Part shown: piece after piece, positions 17,369-25,409 of the stretch | How positions within the stretch are numbered: position 1 is the stretch's first letter | Layout: every line of letters begins with the position of its first letter | Assembly: GCA_900542675.1 (NCBI GenBank) | Contig: UQOT01000003.1 | Coordinates: 1-64,000 of the forward strand | Origin: an uncultured Eubacteriales bacterium | GTDB lineage: Bacteria; Bacillota; Clostridia; Monoglobales; Monoglobaceae | Direction: 5' to 3' | DNA length: 64,000 nt | Translations under genes and position numbers: made by a program | Notes under the pieces: model-generated | Database searches by the model: none | What the model was told of the DNA's origin: nothing | Seen by the model: the letters and a program-made list of their open reading frames with translations, nothing else

Positions 17369-18262
17369 ATGAAAAGGACTGCAAAAAGACTTAAGCAGGT
17401 ATACAGCTCGGCGGATGTAATTAGTTTTGACAGTAAATCAAAGTTCATTATAATGAGCGATTGCCACAGAGGACAGGGCAATGGCGGCGATAATTATCTC
17501 CCGAACAGGACGCTGCACTTTGCCGCGCTTGAGTATTATTACAAAAATGGCTTTTGCTATATCGAGCTTGGCGATGGTGACGAATTGTGGGAAAATCGCA
17601 ATATCTATTCGATAATCGAGGCGCATAAGGATATATTTGAGGTTATGTCAAAGTTTTACAGTGAGGAAAGATTGCATATCCTGTTTGGAAACCACGATAT
17701 CGTCAAGCGCCGCAAGAGATTGCTGAATAGTATATATAAGGATTTTTATTGTGAGAGCGAGGAGTGCGCTGCTCCGCTGTTTCCGTGGCTTGAGATAGAA
17801 GAGGGGCTTGTGCTTGAAGAGAAAGACACAAAAAACAGGATTTTGCTCGCTCACGGGCATCAGGGAAACTTTTTAAACGACACAATCTGGCCGGTAGCAA
17901 GATTTTTGGTGCGATACGTCTGGAAGCCGCTTGAGCTTGTCGGATTTACCGCTCCGACAGGAGCCGCGCGAAGTCATAATAAAAAAGAGCTTATCGAGAA
18001 AAAGCTAACCGCATATGCAAACTCAAACGGTATAATGCTTATAGCGGGACACACTCACAGACCGATGTATCCCGAGCCGGGACAGAGTATGTACTTTAAT
18101 GATGGCAGCTGCGTTCACCCGGGCGGTATAACCGGAATTGAAATAGAAAACGGCGAAATAACGCTTGTTAAATGGTCAGTCACCGCAGCTGAAAATTCAG
18201 CGCTGTATGTAAATCGGCAAATTCTGAAAGGTCCGAACAAAATCGCGGACTATTTTAAATAA
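17369..18262 (+). CDS. Calcineurin-like metallophosphoesterase
   Basis: A 297-residue enzyme with the five metal motifs of the family: MSDCHRG near residue 29, ELGDGDEL near 67, LFGNHD near 108, LAHGHQG near 158 and AGHTHRP near 222 (DxH, GDxxD-like, GNHD, H, GHTH). It probably hydrolyses a phosphomonoester or diester; substrate unknown. Its start lies one base after the stop of the DUF4474 gene, so the two are likely translated together. Confidence 0.88.
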   Translation: MKRTAKRLKQVYSSADVISFDSKSKFIIMSDCHRGQGNGGDNYLPNRTLHFAALEYYYKNGFCYIELGDGDELWENRNIYSIIEAHKDIFEVMSKFYSEERLHILFGNHDIVKRRKRLLNSIYKDFYCESEECAAPLFPWLEIEEGLVLEEKDTKNRILLAHGHQGNFLNDTIWPVARFLVRYVWKPLELVGFTAPTGAARSHNKKELIEKKLTAYANSNGIMLIAGHTHRPMYPEPGQSMYFNDGSCVHPGGITGIEIENGEITLVKWSVTAAENSALYVNRQILKGPNKIADYFK

Positions 18263-18285
18263 AGCCTCCGCACCGCGGAGGCTTT
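18261..18285 (+). terminator. Terminator after phosphoesterase gene
   Basis: Perfect 11-bp stem AAAGCCTCCGC / GCGGAGGCTTT with a 3-nt loop. Confidence 0.85.
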
Positions 18286-18442
18286 AGCCTGCCGGAAAAG
18301 TAACTTTTGCAATTAGAATTGCAGATAGCGTTGCCAAACCCTGTTCCGCCCGCCGAACCCGGGCGGCGTCATCTATTGATGAGTAAATTTCTTTTTCAAT
18401 GCCAACAATATCTCTGTGTCCTATAAAACAACATTTTTTCAT
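18284..18442 (-). pseudogene. N-terminal fragment of a SLOG-family gene
   Basis: A 52-residue frame starting KKCCFIGHRDI after a GGAGGTTT ribosome site. This opening is typical of clostridial SLOG (DUF1273-like) proteins such as the complete one at 26270. The Rossmann core and C-terminus are missing, so it is read as a truncated remnant. A C-terminal fragment of the same family lies at about 21030-21248 on the other strand. Confidence 0.55.
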
Positions 18443-18551
18443 ATATAAACCTCCAAATGTTCATCTTTAGAACTCATTATAACAGATAAATGAATTAAAA
18501 TCAATATTAAAGTTCAGCTTTATAACATTTGGATAAAGTATAGGCGATAAA

Positions 18552-18788
18552 ATGAAAATATATTGGTATAACGAAAGTAAAAATATTATTGGGAAAAATC
18601 TCAAAAAAATTAGATTGGAACGCAATCTTACACAAAGCGATATTGCAGCAAAGTTACAGTTGAGCGGTTATGAATTTGACCGTATAACAATACTTAGGAT
18701 TGAAAAAGGTACTCGGTTTGTTCCCGATTATGAAGTTAAAATGCTGTGCGAAGCTTTAGAAATACCGTATAGTGAGCTTTTAGATTAA
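18552..18788 (+). CDS. Small XRE-family helix-turn-helix protein
   Basis: A 78-residue protein consisting of one Cro/CI-type HTH (IGKNLKKIRLERNLTQSDIAAKL... TILRIEKGTR), ending PYSELLD. No other domain. No partner gene on the same strand, so the role is open; it may be a stand-alone regulator or a mobile-element leftover. Ribosome site is weak (AGGCGATAAA). Confidence 0.75.
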   Translation: MKIYWYNESKNIIGKNLKKIRLERNLTQSDIAAKLQLSGYEFDRITILRIEKGTRFVPDYEVKMLCEALEIPYSELLD

Positions 18789-18825
18789 AATAAAGCCGCC
18801 GCAGAATTTCTACGGCAGCTTTATT
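18789..18825. terminator. Bidirectional terminator between HTH gene and hydG
   Basis: AATAAAGC-CGCCG / CGGC-AGCTTTATT stem with one mismatch, T-rich on both strands, between convergent genes. Confidence 0.75.
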
Positions 18826-18829
18826 AAAT

Positions 18830-20266
18830 TTAAAATCTGAAATCTCTTTCGCCTTGTTCGATTTTTTTGAGGTACTCTGTTGTGGTGTTACGCACTTTTT
18901 CGTTGGGGATATTTTTGAGCTCGTTTTCAATAACGGCTTCGCCCTTGCGTTTTGTATCTTCGCTTGCGTAGTCTTCAAGGTATTCCTTTAGTGTAATTAG
19001 TGCGTTCGGCTGGCAGCAGTTTTGAATTGCTCCGGACTTTGCGAGCGGCATAAAGCGGTCGCCCGTTCTGCCCTGACGGTAGCACGCTGTACAGAAACTG
19101 GGGATATAACCGAGCTCAAGCAGCCAGTTGAGAACCTCATCAAGGGTTCTTGTGTCGCTGCGGTCAAATTGTGCTGTGTTGTTTTCTTCACTCTCAGGCT
19201 CAACATAGCCGCCGACGCTTGTGCTGGACGCGCCGCTTATCTGTGAGATACCGAGCTCAAGGGCGCGTCTGCGGCTTTCCTGTGATTCACGCGTTGAAAT
19301 AATCATTCCTGTGTACGGCACTGCAATCCTTATGACTGCGACTATTTTTTCAAATATATCATCGGACACTGCGTTTGAGAAGTCGTCAACATCTATATCG
19401 TCCGCCGGGCAAATTCTCGGCACACTGATTGTGTGCGGTCCTACGCCGAATGCTGCCTCGAGATGCTCAGCGTGCATTAAAAGTCCCACAAGGTCATAGC
19501 GATAAAGGTTAAGACCGAACAGTACTCCGCAGCCCACGTCGTCAATTCCGCCCTGCATAGCTCTGTCCATTGCCTCGGTATGGTACGCGTAGTCGTGCTT
19601 TGGTCCTGTTGGATGGAGACTTAAATAATTTTCTTTGTTATAGGTCTCCTGGAACAGTATGTAGGTTCCAATTCCCGCGTCCTTAAGACGCTTGTAATTT
19701 TCTACGGTTGTTGCTGCGATATTTACGTTTACGCGGCGGATAGCGCCGTTTTTGTGGTTAATACCGTATATTGTGTCTATGCACTCTAAGATATATTCAA
19801 GAGGATTGTTAACCGGATCCTCGCCGGCTTCAAGCGCAAGGCGTTTATGCCCCATATCCTGAAGAGCGATTGTTTCGGCCTTGACCTGTTCCTGCGTCAG
19901 TTTTTTGCGGCAGATGTGCTTATTTTTTGCGTGGTATGGACAGTAAACACAGCCGTTTACGCAGTAGTTTGAAAGATACAGCGGTGCAAACATAACTATT
20001 CTCTTGCCGTAAATACGCTGCTTTATCTCTCTTGCAAGATTGTACAGCTCTTGGTTTAAGTCCTCAAGCTCGCAGTCGAGCAGTACTGCCGCCTCACGGT
20101 GCGTAAGACCCTTGCACTCGCGGGCTTTTTCGATAATTGACTTTATAAGATAGCGGTTTGTTTTGTTTTCCTGCGCATATTTTAAGGTATCATTAATTTC
20201 GTCGTCGTTTATAAATTCTTCGGCTTTCATTGAGTTTACGTCATATTTGTATTCCTGCATTTTCAT
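18830..20266 (-). CDS. hydG: [FeFe]-hydrogenase H-cluster radical SAM maturase HydG
   Basis: A 478-residue radical-SAM enzyme that cleaves tyrosine to supply CO, cyanide and an Fe synthon for the hydrogenase H-cluster. The SAM cluster motif CVNGCVYC gives C102, C106 and C109 (CX3CX2C; ThiH/HydG spacing is CX3CX2C). The auxiliary-cluster motif CTACYRQGRTGDRF lies in the C-terminal region, followed by QNCCQPNALITLKEYLEDY. That second cluster distinguishes HydG from ThiH. It lies 14 nt downstream of a TM1266-type regulator. HydE, HydF and the hydrogenase are not in this window. Confidence 0.92.
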   Translation of the reverse strand: MKMQEYKYDVNSMKAEEFINDDEINDTLKYAQENKTNRYLIKSIIEKARECKGLTHREAAVLLDCELEDLNQELYNLAREIKQRIYGKRIVMFAPLYLSNYCVNGCVYCPYHAKNKHICRKKLTQEQVKAETIALQDMGHKRLALEAGEDPVNNPLEYILECIDTIYGINHKNGAIRRVNVNIAATTVENYKRLKDAGIGTYILFQETYNKENYLSLHPTGPKHDYAYHTEAMDRAMQGGIDDVGCGVLFGLNLYRYDLVGLLMHAEHLEAAFGVGPHTISVPRICPADDIDVDDFSNAVSDDIFEKIVAVIRIAVPYTGMIISTRESQESRRRALELGISQISGASSTSVGGYVEPESEENNTAQFDRSDTRTLDEVLNWLLELGYIPSFCTACYRQGRTGDRFMPLAKSGAIQNCCQPNALITLKEYLEDYASEDTKRKGEAVIENELKNIPNEKVRNTTTEYLKKIEQGERDFRF

Positions 20267-20280
20267 TCTCCTTTTAAGTT

Positions 20281-20535
20281 TTACATTACATTTGTGTATT
20301 GTACTTTAGTAGATACGTTTTTAATCATTCCGAGCTTGCCGGAAAGAGCCGAGATAACATTGTTCGGCGCGTCGATAACAATGTTGATTATTGCGACGCC
20401 GCGGCTTTTATACGGAATTCCCATACGCCCGACTATATATTCGCGGTATTCGTGAATTACGTCGTTTATGCGGTCGGTCATCTCCAAATCCTCAACAATT
20501 ATACCGATTAAGGCAATACGATTTTTTTCTTCCAT
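20281..20535 (-). CDS. TM1266-family iron-only hydrogenase system regulator
   Basis: An 84-residue ACT-like protein (EEKNRIALIGIIVEDLEMTDRINDVI at the start, IINIVIDAPNNVISALSGKLG near the end) of the family regularly found beside hydrogenase maturation genes. It probably binds a small ligand and modulates that system. Start at 20535 follows GGGAAGTGAGA; the longer frame from 20550 is less likely. Its transcript begins with a terminator-containing leader. Confidence 0.85.
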   Translation of the reverse strand: MEEKNRIALIGIIVEDLEMTDRINDVIHEYREYIVGRMGIPYKSRGVAIINIVIDAPNNVISALSGKLGMIKNVSTKVQYTNVM

Positions 20536-20562
20536 CGTCTCACTTCCCACTTAATATTTTAC

Positions 20563-20699
20563 AAATAAAAAGCCTTCCCCGCACTGCCGCAGAGAAGGAA
20601 GAACAACCAATCAAGGCGCAGAATATCCGCACCTTAATAAATTTTTAAGTATTCCGCCTTCCCGTCCGGGCAACCCCTCGCAGTCAGTACGATTAAGAT
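20563..20699 (-). ncRNA. Structured 5' leader with terminator ahead of TM1266-hydG (putative attenuator)
   Basis: Downstream of a good promoter, the ~160-nt leader folds on paper into a long hairpin (AAGGCG/CGCCTT, GAATA/TATTC and CTTAA/TTAAG nested) followed by a Rho-independent terminator (CCTTCTCTGC with GCGGGGAAGG at 20573-20598, then a U-tract) 28-38 nt before the start codon. This is the layout of a riboswitch or attenuator. I do not recognise a known class. Confidence 0.55.
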
Positions 20700-20705
20700 A
20701 TAATT

Positions 20706-20734
20706 ATATTATCATATTATTAATTAAAAGTCAA
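20706..20734 (-). promoter_or_regulatory. Promoter of the TM1266-hydG operon
   Basis: Minus strand TTGACT (20729-20734) and TAATAT (20706-20711), 17-nt spacer. Confidence 0.7.
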
Positions 20735-20740
20735 TACAGC

Positions 20741-20932
20741 TTATTCAAGATATAATTCTTCATCAGAAATAGGAATTTCACCGTTTTCTTTTTCATAACG
20801 GGCGATTTCCTTTTTTATTAAATATTCAATCATATTTGTCATCGTTCGTGATTTCTCAGTTGCAATCTTCTTAATCTTTATATGATTAACAGGGTCAAGC
20901 CTGAGTGTAAATTGAGTTCTGATTACAGACAT
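20741..20932 (-). CDS. Ribbon-helix-helix DNA-binding protein
   Basis: A 63-residue protein. The N-terminal strand TQFTLRLDPVNHIKIKKIA followed by SRTMTNMIEYLIKKEIARYE fits the Arc/MetJ ribbon-helix-helix fold. Such proteins are often antitoxins, but no toxin-like gene is adjacent; the stop lies directly over the hydG-operon -35 box, so read-through or interference is possible. Ribosome site AAGGAGCTAAAAG. Confidence 0.75.
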   Translation of the reverse strand: MSVIRTQFTLRLDPVNHIKIKKIATEKSRTMTNMIEYLIKKEIARYEKENGEIPISDEELYLE

Positions 20933-21029
20933 TCTTTTAGCTCCTTATGCTGTTTTACTATAAAAGTATGATACCACATTGATTTCTTTTTGTATGGTGT
21001 CTAATTGACACCAACTTTGCTAAGCAGAA

Positions 21030-21248
21030 CAATATGCAGATAAGAAAAAGATAGCCAAACTTATTGTGAGACCGCAGTATCACTTATATCGTCGTGCTGC
21101 TCCGCTTAAGCGGAATGATATAATGGTTGATATATGCGATAAAGTTCTCGTGTTTTGGGACGGTGTTTCAAAGGGTACAAAGCATACAATTAATTATGCT
21201 AATAAAATGGGAAAGCCAATAGAAGTTATCACTATATCACAGAATTAA
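21030..21248 (+). pseudogene. C-terminal fragment of a SLOG-family gene
   Basis: The reading frame contains YHLYRRAAPLKRNDIMVDIC and FWDGVSKGTKHTINYAN, the phosphate-binding and C-terminal signature of SLOG (DUF1273-like) proteins. No N-terminal Rossmann part or ribosome site is present, so this is a decayed 3' fragment. A methionine-initiated frame begins at 21066 but is unlikely to be a real start. Confidence 0.6.
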
Positions 21249-21271
21249 AAGGCGCCCCAACGGGGAGCCTT
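21249..21271. repeat. Short palindromic repeat, GGCGCC family
   Basis: AAGGCGCCCC-aa-CGGGGAGCCTT hairpin, same family as 3551, 27755, 60367 and 61897. Confidence 0.6.
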
Positions 21272-21382
21272 GCTTTGATTAATTACATTCTATGACATAC
21301 AAAATATTACACCATTTGATTTAACATAGGTCAATATAAATTCTAAACAAAAAAAACGGAGCAAGATTTACTTGCTCCGTTG

Positions 21383-21458
21383 TGGCTCCTCCAGTTGGAC
21401 TCGAACCAACGACCCTGCGGTTAACAGCCGCATGCTCTACCAGCTGAGCTATAGAGGA
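21383..21458 (-). tRNA. tRNA-Asn (GTT)
   Basis: The minus strand gives a full cloverleaf: acceptor TCCTCTA / TGGAGGA, D-arm GCTC...GAGC, anticodon loop CTGTTAA (anticodon GTT) on a TGCGG/CCGCA stem, T-arm GTTGG-TTCGAGT-CCAAC, discriminator G and an encoded CCA. Confidence 0.97.
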
Positions 21459-21557
21459 ATATTTGTTGTTATTATTTCCGCAACAATAGTTATTATACTA
21501 TACTTAGATATATTTGTCAATATATTTTTAAAAAGTTTTTTATATTTTTCCGGAAAA

Positions 21558-21585
21558 GAACTGCCGCGATTTATCGCGGCAGTTC
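21558..21585 (-). terminator. Terminator of the transketolase operon
   Basis: Perfect 13-bp stem GAACTGCCGCGAT / ATCGCGGCAGTTC, followed on the minus strand by a TTTTCC and A/T-rich run. Confidence 0.85.
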
Positions 21586-21600
21586 AGAATTCGCTGTTTA

Positions 21601-22548
21601 TTATTTCATTGCAATAGCTGCTTTTGCCTTTGCGGCAATGGTCTTAGCATCTAAGCCGTACATTTCAAGAAGCGGATACGGCTTGCCCGAACGGCCGAAT
21701 ACGTCCTCGGTACCGACTCTCTGCATCGGTACGGGGCAGTTTTCAGCGAGAACCTCGGCAACTGCGCTGCCGAGACCGCCCATAATGTTGTGTTCTTCGG
21801 CTGTTACAATTGCGCCCGTCTCTTTAGCTGCCTTTATAATGATATCCTTGTCAATCGGCTTGATTGTAGCCATATTAACAACTCTCGCACTTATGCCCTC
21901 TGCTGCAAGGATTTCCTTCGCTTCAGTACAAGCGGGAACCAAAAGACCGGTTCCGATAAGAGTAACGTCTGTGCCGGCTGAAAGCTCAACGCCCTTGCCG
22001 ATTTCAAACTTATAATTTTCGTCGAAAATTACAGGAACCGCGAGACGTCCAAATCTCAAGTAAACCGGACCGTCATAATCGATAGCCGCTTTAACTGCGA
22101 GGTTTGCCTCAACAGCATCGGCGGGGTTTAATATAACCATACCCGGAATTGTGCGCATAAGACCGAGGTCTTCAAGGCACTGATGCGATGCGCCGTCCTC
22201 ACCTACCGAAATACCGGCGTGAGTAGCGCCGATTTTTACGTTAAGATGTGGATAGCCGATAGAGTTTCTTATCTGCTCAAATGCGCGGCCTGCCGCAAAC
22301 ATAGCAAACGAGCTTGCAAAAACAATCTTGCCGCAGGTTGAGATACCCGCCGCTGTTGCCATCATATTGCCCTCGGCAATACCGGTGTTTATAAATCTTT
22401 CGGGATATGTCTTTTTAAAGCCGTCCGTCTTGGTTGACTTTGAGAGGTCAGCGTCCATAACGATAATGCGCGGGTCGCTGCCGTACTCAACCAAAGCGTC
22501 GCCGTATGCCTGACGTGTAGCAACTTTATCTCCGATATTGTATTTCAT
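21601..22548 (-). CDS. Transketolase, C-terminal subunit
   Basis: A 315-residue subunit carrying the pyrimidine-binding domain of transketolase (GDASHQCLEDLGLMRTIPG-like region: GEDGASHQCLEDLG near residue 115) and the C-terminal domain. With the N-terminal subunit it transfers two-carbon units in the pentose-phosphate pathway. Split transketolases are common in Clostridia and archaea. The start codon overlaps the stop of the upstream subunit (TAATG), giving coupled, equal synthesis. Confidence 0.93.
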   Translation of the reverse strand: MKYNIGDKVATRQAYGDALVEYGSDPRIIVMDADLSKSTKTDGFKKTYPERFINTGIAEGNMMATAAGISTCGKIVFASSFAMFAAGRAFEQIRNSIGYPHLNVKIGATHAGISVGEDGASHQCLEDLGLMRTIPGMVILNPADAVEANLAVKAAIDYDGPVYLRFGRLAVPVIFDENYKFEIGKGVELSAGTDVTLIGTGLLVPACTEAKEILAAEGISARVVNMATIKPIDKDIIIKAAKETGAIVTAEEHNIMGGLGSAVAEVLAENCPVPMQRVGTEDVFGRSGKPYPLLEMYGLDAKTIAAKAKAAIAMK

Positions 22549-23396
22549 TATTTGTCACCTCCGAGTTCTTCGATATAAGCGTCAAGCTCAGAAATAGCCT
22601 GCGCGTACTGCTCATCATTCGGAGCAGCGCCATGCCAAGCAGCCTGACCTTCCATAAACGATACGCCCTTACCCTTTGTTGACTTTGCCAAAATAAGCGT
22701 CGGCATACCCTTTGTCTTCTTAGCTTCCTCAACTGCGGCTTCAATCTGATTGAAATCGTGCGCGTCAATGTTTATAACGTGCCAGTTGAAAGCTTCAAAC
22801 TTCTTATCAATCGGAAGCGAGTTCATAACCTTTGTTATGTCACCGTCAATCTGGAGACCGTTGAAGTCAAGGAACGCGGTTAGGTTATCGAGCTTATAGT
22901 GAGCTGCGAACATAGCAGCCTCCCAAACCTGACCTTCCTCAATCTCGCCGTCACCGAGAGCGGTGAAAACGCGGTAATCCTTGCCGTCAAGCTTTCCGGC
23001 AAGCGCCATACCGTTTGCACAGCTAATGCCCTGGCCGAGAGAACCGGTTGACATATCAACGCCGTTTATCTTTTTCATATCCGGATGACCCTGGAGGTAG
23101 CTGTCAATGCTTCTAAATCCCTTGATATCCTCCTTCGGAATAAAGCCTCTCTCCGCAAGTACACCGTAGAGAGCCGGTGAACAGTGACCCTTTGACAGAA
23201 CAAATCTGTCTCTGTCTGGATTTTTAGCATCCTTCGGGTCAACATTCATTGCCTTAAAATACAGATATGTAAGGATGTCGGCAATCGAAAGCGAACCGCC
23301 GGGATGGCCTGCACCCGCACTGTGAACGGCTTCAAGAGCCATTTTTCTCACATGAGCGGCGTGGATTTGTAAGTCTTTTACTTCTTTTGAATCCAT
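22548..23396 (-). CDS. Transketolase, N-terminal subunit
   Basis: A 282-residue thiamine-diphosphate-binding subunit. The motif GDGEIEEGQVWEAAMFAAHYKLDNLTAFLDFN near residues 150-180 is the ThDP GDG...N signature, and LSKGHCSPALYGVLA and GSLGQGIS are typical transketolase segments. Start follows AAGGGGAAATC. Overlaps the C-terminal subunit gene by one base. Confidence 0.95.
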   Translation of the reverse strand: MDSKEVKDLQIHAAHVRKMALEAVHSAGAGHPGGSLSIADILTYLYFKAMNVDPKDAKNPDRDRFVLSKGHCSPALYGVLAERGFIPKEDIKGFRSIDSYLQGHPDMKKINGVDMSTGSLGQGISCANGMALAGKLDGKDYRVFTALGDGEIEEGQVWEAAMFAAHYKLDNLTAFLDFNGLQIDGDITKVMNSLPIDKKFEAFNWHVINIDAHDFNQIEAAVEEAKKTKGMPTLILAKSTKGKGVSFMEGQAAWHGAAPNDEQYAQAISELDAYIEELGGDK

Positions 23397-23551
23397 TTGT
23401 GATTTCCCCTTTTATATTTTTTATTATTGTAATTATTTACTATTGCAGTATGTTAAGTTTATCACAATTTGTTGAATATTTCAATAGTTTTTTGTATATT
23501 TTACAAAAATTCTTTATAGGTTTATACAGATGATTTAATTAAAAAACAATA

Positions 23552-23580
23552 TTGAAAGTTTTTGTCGAATATGATATAAT
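23552..23580 (+). promoter_or_regulatory. Promoter of the ferritin gene
   Basis: TTGAAA at 23552-23557 and TATAAT at 23575-23580 with a 17-nt spacer, 38 nt before the start codon. Confidence 0.75.
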
Positions 23581-23617
23581 AATGCAAATATAATTTATAG
23601 CTTAGGAGGTAACGGAA

Positions 23618-24130
23618 ATGTTTGATGCAAAAGTAGCAGAGCTGCTTAACACGCAAATAAATAAGGAGTTGTATTCAGCATATTTGTATCTTGACTTTGC
23701 CAACTATTATACAGAGCAGGGGCTTGACGGATTTGCGAATTGGTACACAATTCAGGCGCAGGAAGAACGCGATCACGCGATGCTTTTTGTTCAGTATATG
23801 CAAAATAACGGACTCAAGGTTACATATGAAGCAATAGATAAGCCCGATAAAGCTTTCGCGGAATTGATTGACCCGCTGAAGGCGGGACTGGAACACGAAA
23901 AGTATGTCACGTCGCTTATTCACACAATTTATGACGCAGCTTACGGGGTAAAGGATTTCAGAACAATGCAGTTCCTTGACTGGTTCGTAAAGGAGCAGGG
24001 AGAGGAAGAAACAAACGCTGATAGTCTGATTAAGAAAATGGAGTTATTCGGCAGCGATGCAAAGGGACTGTATATGCTTGACAGCGAGCTTGGAAGCAGA
24101 GTATACTCCGCGCCTTCGCTTACGCTTTAA
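23618..24130 (+). CDS. Ferritin
   Basis: A 170-residue four-helix ferritin of the bacterial FtnA type that oxidises and stores iron. Ferroxidase ligands are visible as E17 (NKELYSAYLY), EERDHA near residue 50 (Glu/His) and EQGEEE near 128. Length is usual. Start follows TTAGGAGGTAACGG. It is monocistronic and is followed by a small structured RNA. Confidence 0.95.
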   Translation: MFDAKVAELLNTQINKELYSAYLYLDFANYYTEQGLDGFANWYTIQAQEERDHAMLFVQYMQNNGLKVTYEAIDKPDKAFAELIDPLKAGLEHEKYVTSLIHTIYDAAYGVKDFRTMQFLDWFVKEQGEEETNADSLIKKMELFGSDAKGLYMLDSELGSRVYSAPSLTL

Positions 24131-24184
24131 ACATATTTTGGAATTATAGTTCTTTGTTTTAAGCTCAAACGACAATAAAAACAG

Positions 24185-24213
24185 TCGACCTTCTGAAAAG
24201 TACATAGTATAAT
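24185..24213 (+). promoter_or_regulatory. Promoter of a structured small RNA
   Basis: TATAAT at 24208-24213 with a weak -35 TCGACC at 24185-24190, 17-nt spacer. There is no open reading frame downstream. Confidence 0.55.
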
Positions 24214-24219
24214 AATAAC

Positions 24220-24369
24220 AGAAAAAGAAGGCGCCGCACAGCGGTTAGCCAAGACAACTCAGTGAGCCGTTGTCCCGGAAAAGAGACGGCTGCATTGCTT
24301 TTATACTAAAAAGTATAAGAAACAATAAAGAACAAAAGGCGTTTTGGCAGTGAGCCGAAACGCCTTTTT
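24220..24369 (+). ncRNA. Stand-alone structured ncRNA, about 150 nt
   Basis: Between promoter and terminator lie several hairpins: GCCGC/GCGGT, GACAAC/GTTGTC, TATACT/AGTATA and the final terminator AGGCGTTT...AAACGCCT (24337-24365) with T5. No coding frame fits. The G-rich central part with TTAGCCAAGAC and GTCCCGGAAAAGAGAC looks like a conserved RNA; the raiA-motif class of Clostridia comes to mind, but I cannot verify this without a covariance model. Confidence 0.55.
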
Positions 24370-24386
24370 CGTATTGTGAATTAATA

Positions 24387-25388
24387 TTACTTATTCATTG
24401 CTTCCTCAATCGCAACGGCAACGGCAACGGTCATACCTACCATTGGGTTATTGCCGGCTCCGATTAAGCCCATCATTTCAACGTGTGCCGGAACAGAGGA
24501 CGAACCTGCGAACTGTGCGTCTGAGTGCATTCTGCCCATTGTGTCGGTCATACCGTATGAAGCGGGACCTGCTGCCATATTGTCCGGGTGCAGCGTTCTG
24601 CCTGTACCGCCGCCCGATGCAACCGAGAAGTACTTTTTACCCTGCTCTATGCACTCCTTCTTGTATGTACCTGCAACCGGGTGCTGAAATCTTGTCGGGT
24701 TTGTCGAATTACCCGTGATTGAAACGTCTACGCCTTCAAGATGCATAATTGCAACGCCTTCGCGAACATCGTCCGCGCCGTAGCAGCGTACCTTTGCGCG
24801 CTCACCGTTTGAGTAAGCTGTTTCATTTACTACGTTAACCTTGCCGGTGTAGTAGTCAAACTTGGTCTGAACATATGTAAAGCCGTTTATTCTCGAGATA
24901 ATCTGAGCAGCGTCTTTACCGAGACCGTTTAAGATAACACGGAGAGGCTCTTTTCTCGCCTTGTTCGCGCTGTTAGCAAGACCAATTGCGCCTTCTGCTG
25001 CTGCAAATGACTCGTGTCCTGCGAGGAACGCAAAGCACTTTGTCTCTTCTCTTAAAAGTCTTGCGCCGAGGTTACCGTGACCGAGACCGACTTTTCTGTC
25101 GTCGGCAACGCTGCCCGGGATACAGAACGACTGGAGACCGAGACCGATTTTCTCGGCAGCGTCAGCCGCTGTTTTAACGCCGTCTTTAATCGCGATAGCC
25201 GCGCCTACGATGTACGCCCAGCACGCGTTTTCAAAGCATATCGGCTGGATACCCTTTACAATGTTATATGCGTCAACGCCCTTTTCGTCACAAATCTTCT
25301 TTGCTTCTTCAATAGAAGAAATTCCGTGCTTACTGAGTTCAGCATTGATCTGATCAATTCTTCTTTCGTAACTTTCAAATAAAGCCAT
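24387..25388 (-). CDS. GGGtGRT protein
   Basis: A 333-residue conserved anaerobe protein named after its GGGTGRT motif (SVASGGGTGRTLHPDN near residue 262). It also shows PICFENACWAY, GHESFAAAEGAIGL and GNSTNPTRFQHPVAGTYKKEC. The biochemical role is not established; it occurs next to a NifU-like protein, as here, which suggests a metal or Fe-S task. Start at 25388 follows AGGAGGAATTTAGAT; a longer frame from 25409 overlaps that site. Confidence 0.88.
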   Translation of the reverse strand: MALFESYERRIDQINAELSKHGISSIEEAKKICDEKGVDAYNIVKGIQPICFENACWAYIVGAAIAIKDGVKTAADAAEKIGLGLQSFCIPGSVADDRKVGLGHGNLGARLLREETKCFAFLAGHESFAAAEGAIGLANSANKARKEPLRVILNGLGKDAAQIISRINGFTYVQTKFDYYTGKVNVVNETAYSNGERAKVRCYGADDVREGVAIMHLEGVDVSITGNSTNPTRFQHPVAGTYKKECIEQGKKYFSVASGGGTGRTLHPDNMAAGPASYGMTDTMGRMHSDAQFAGSSSVPAHVEMMGLIGAGNNPMVGMTVAVAVAIEEAMNK

Positions 25389-25409
25389 ATCTAAATTCCT
25401 CCTATTCAA

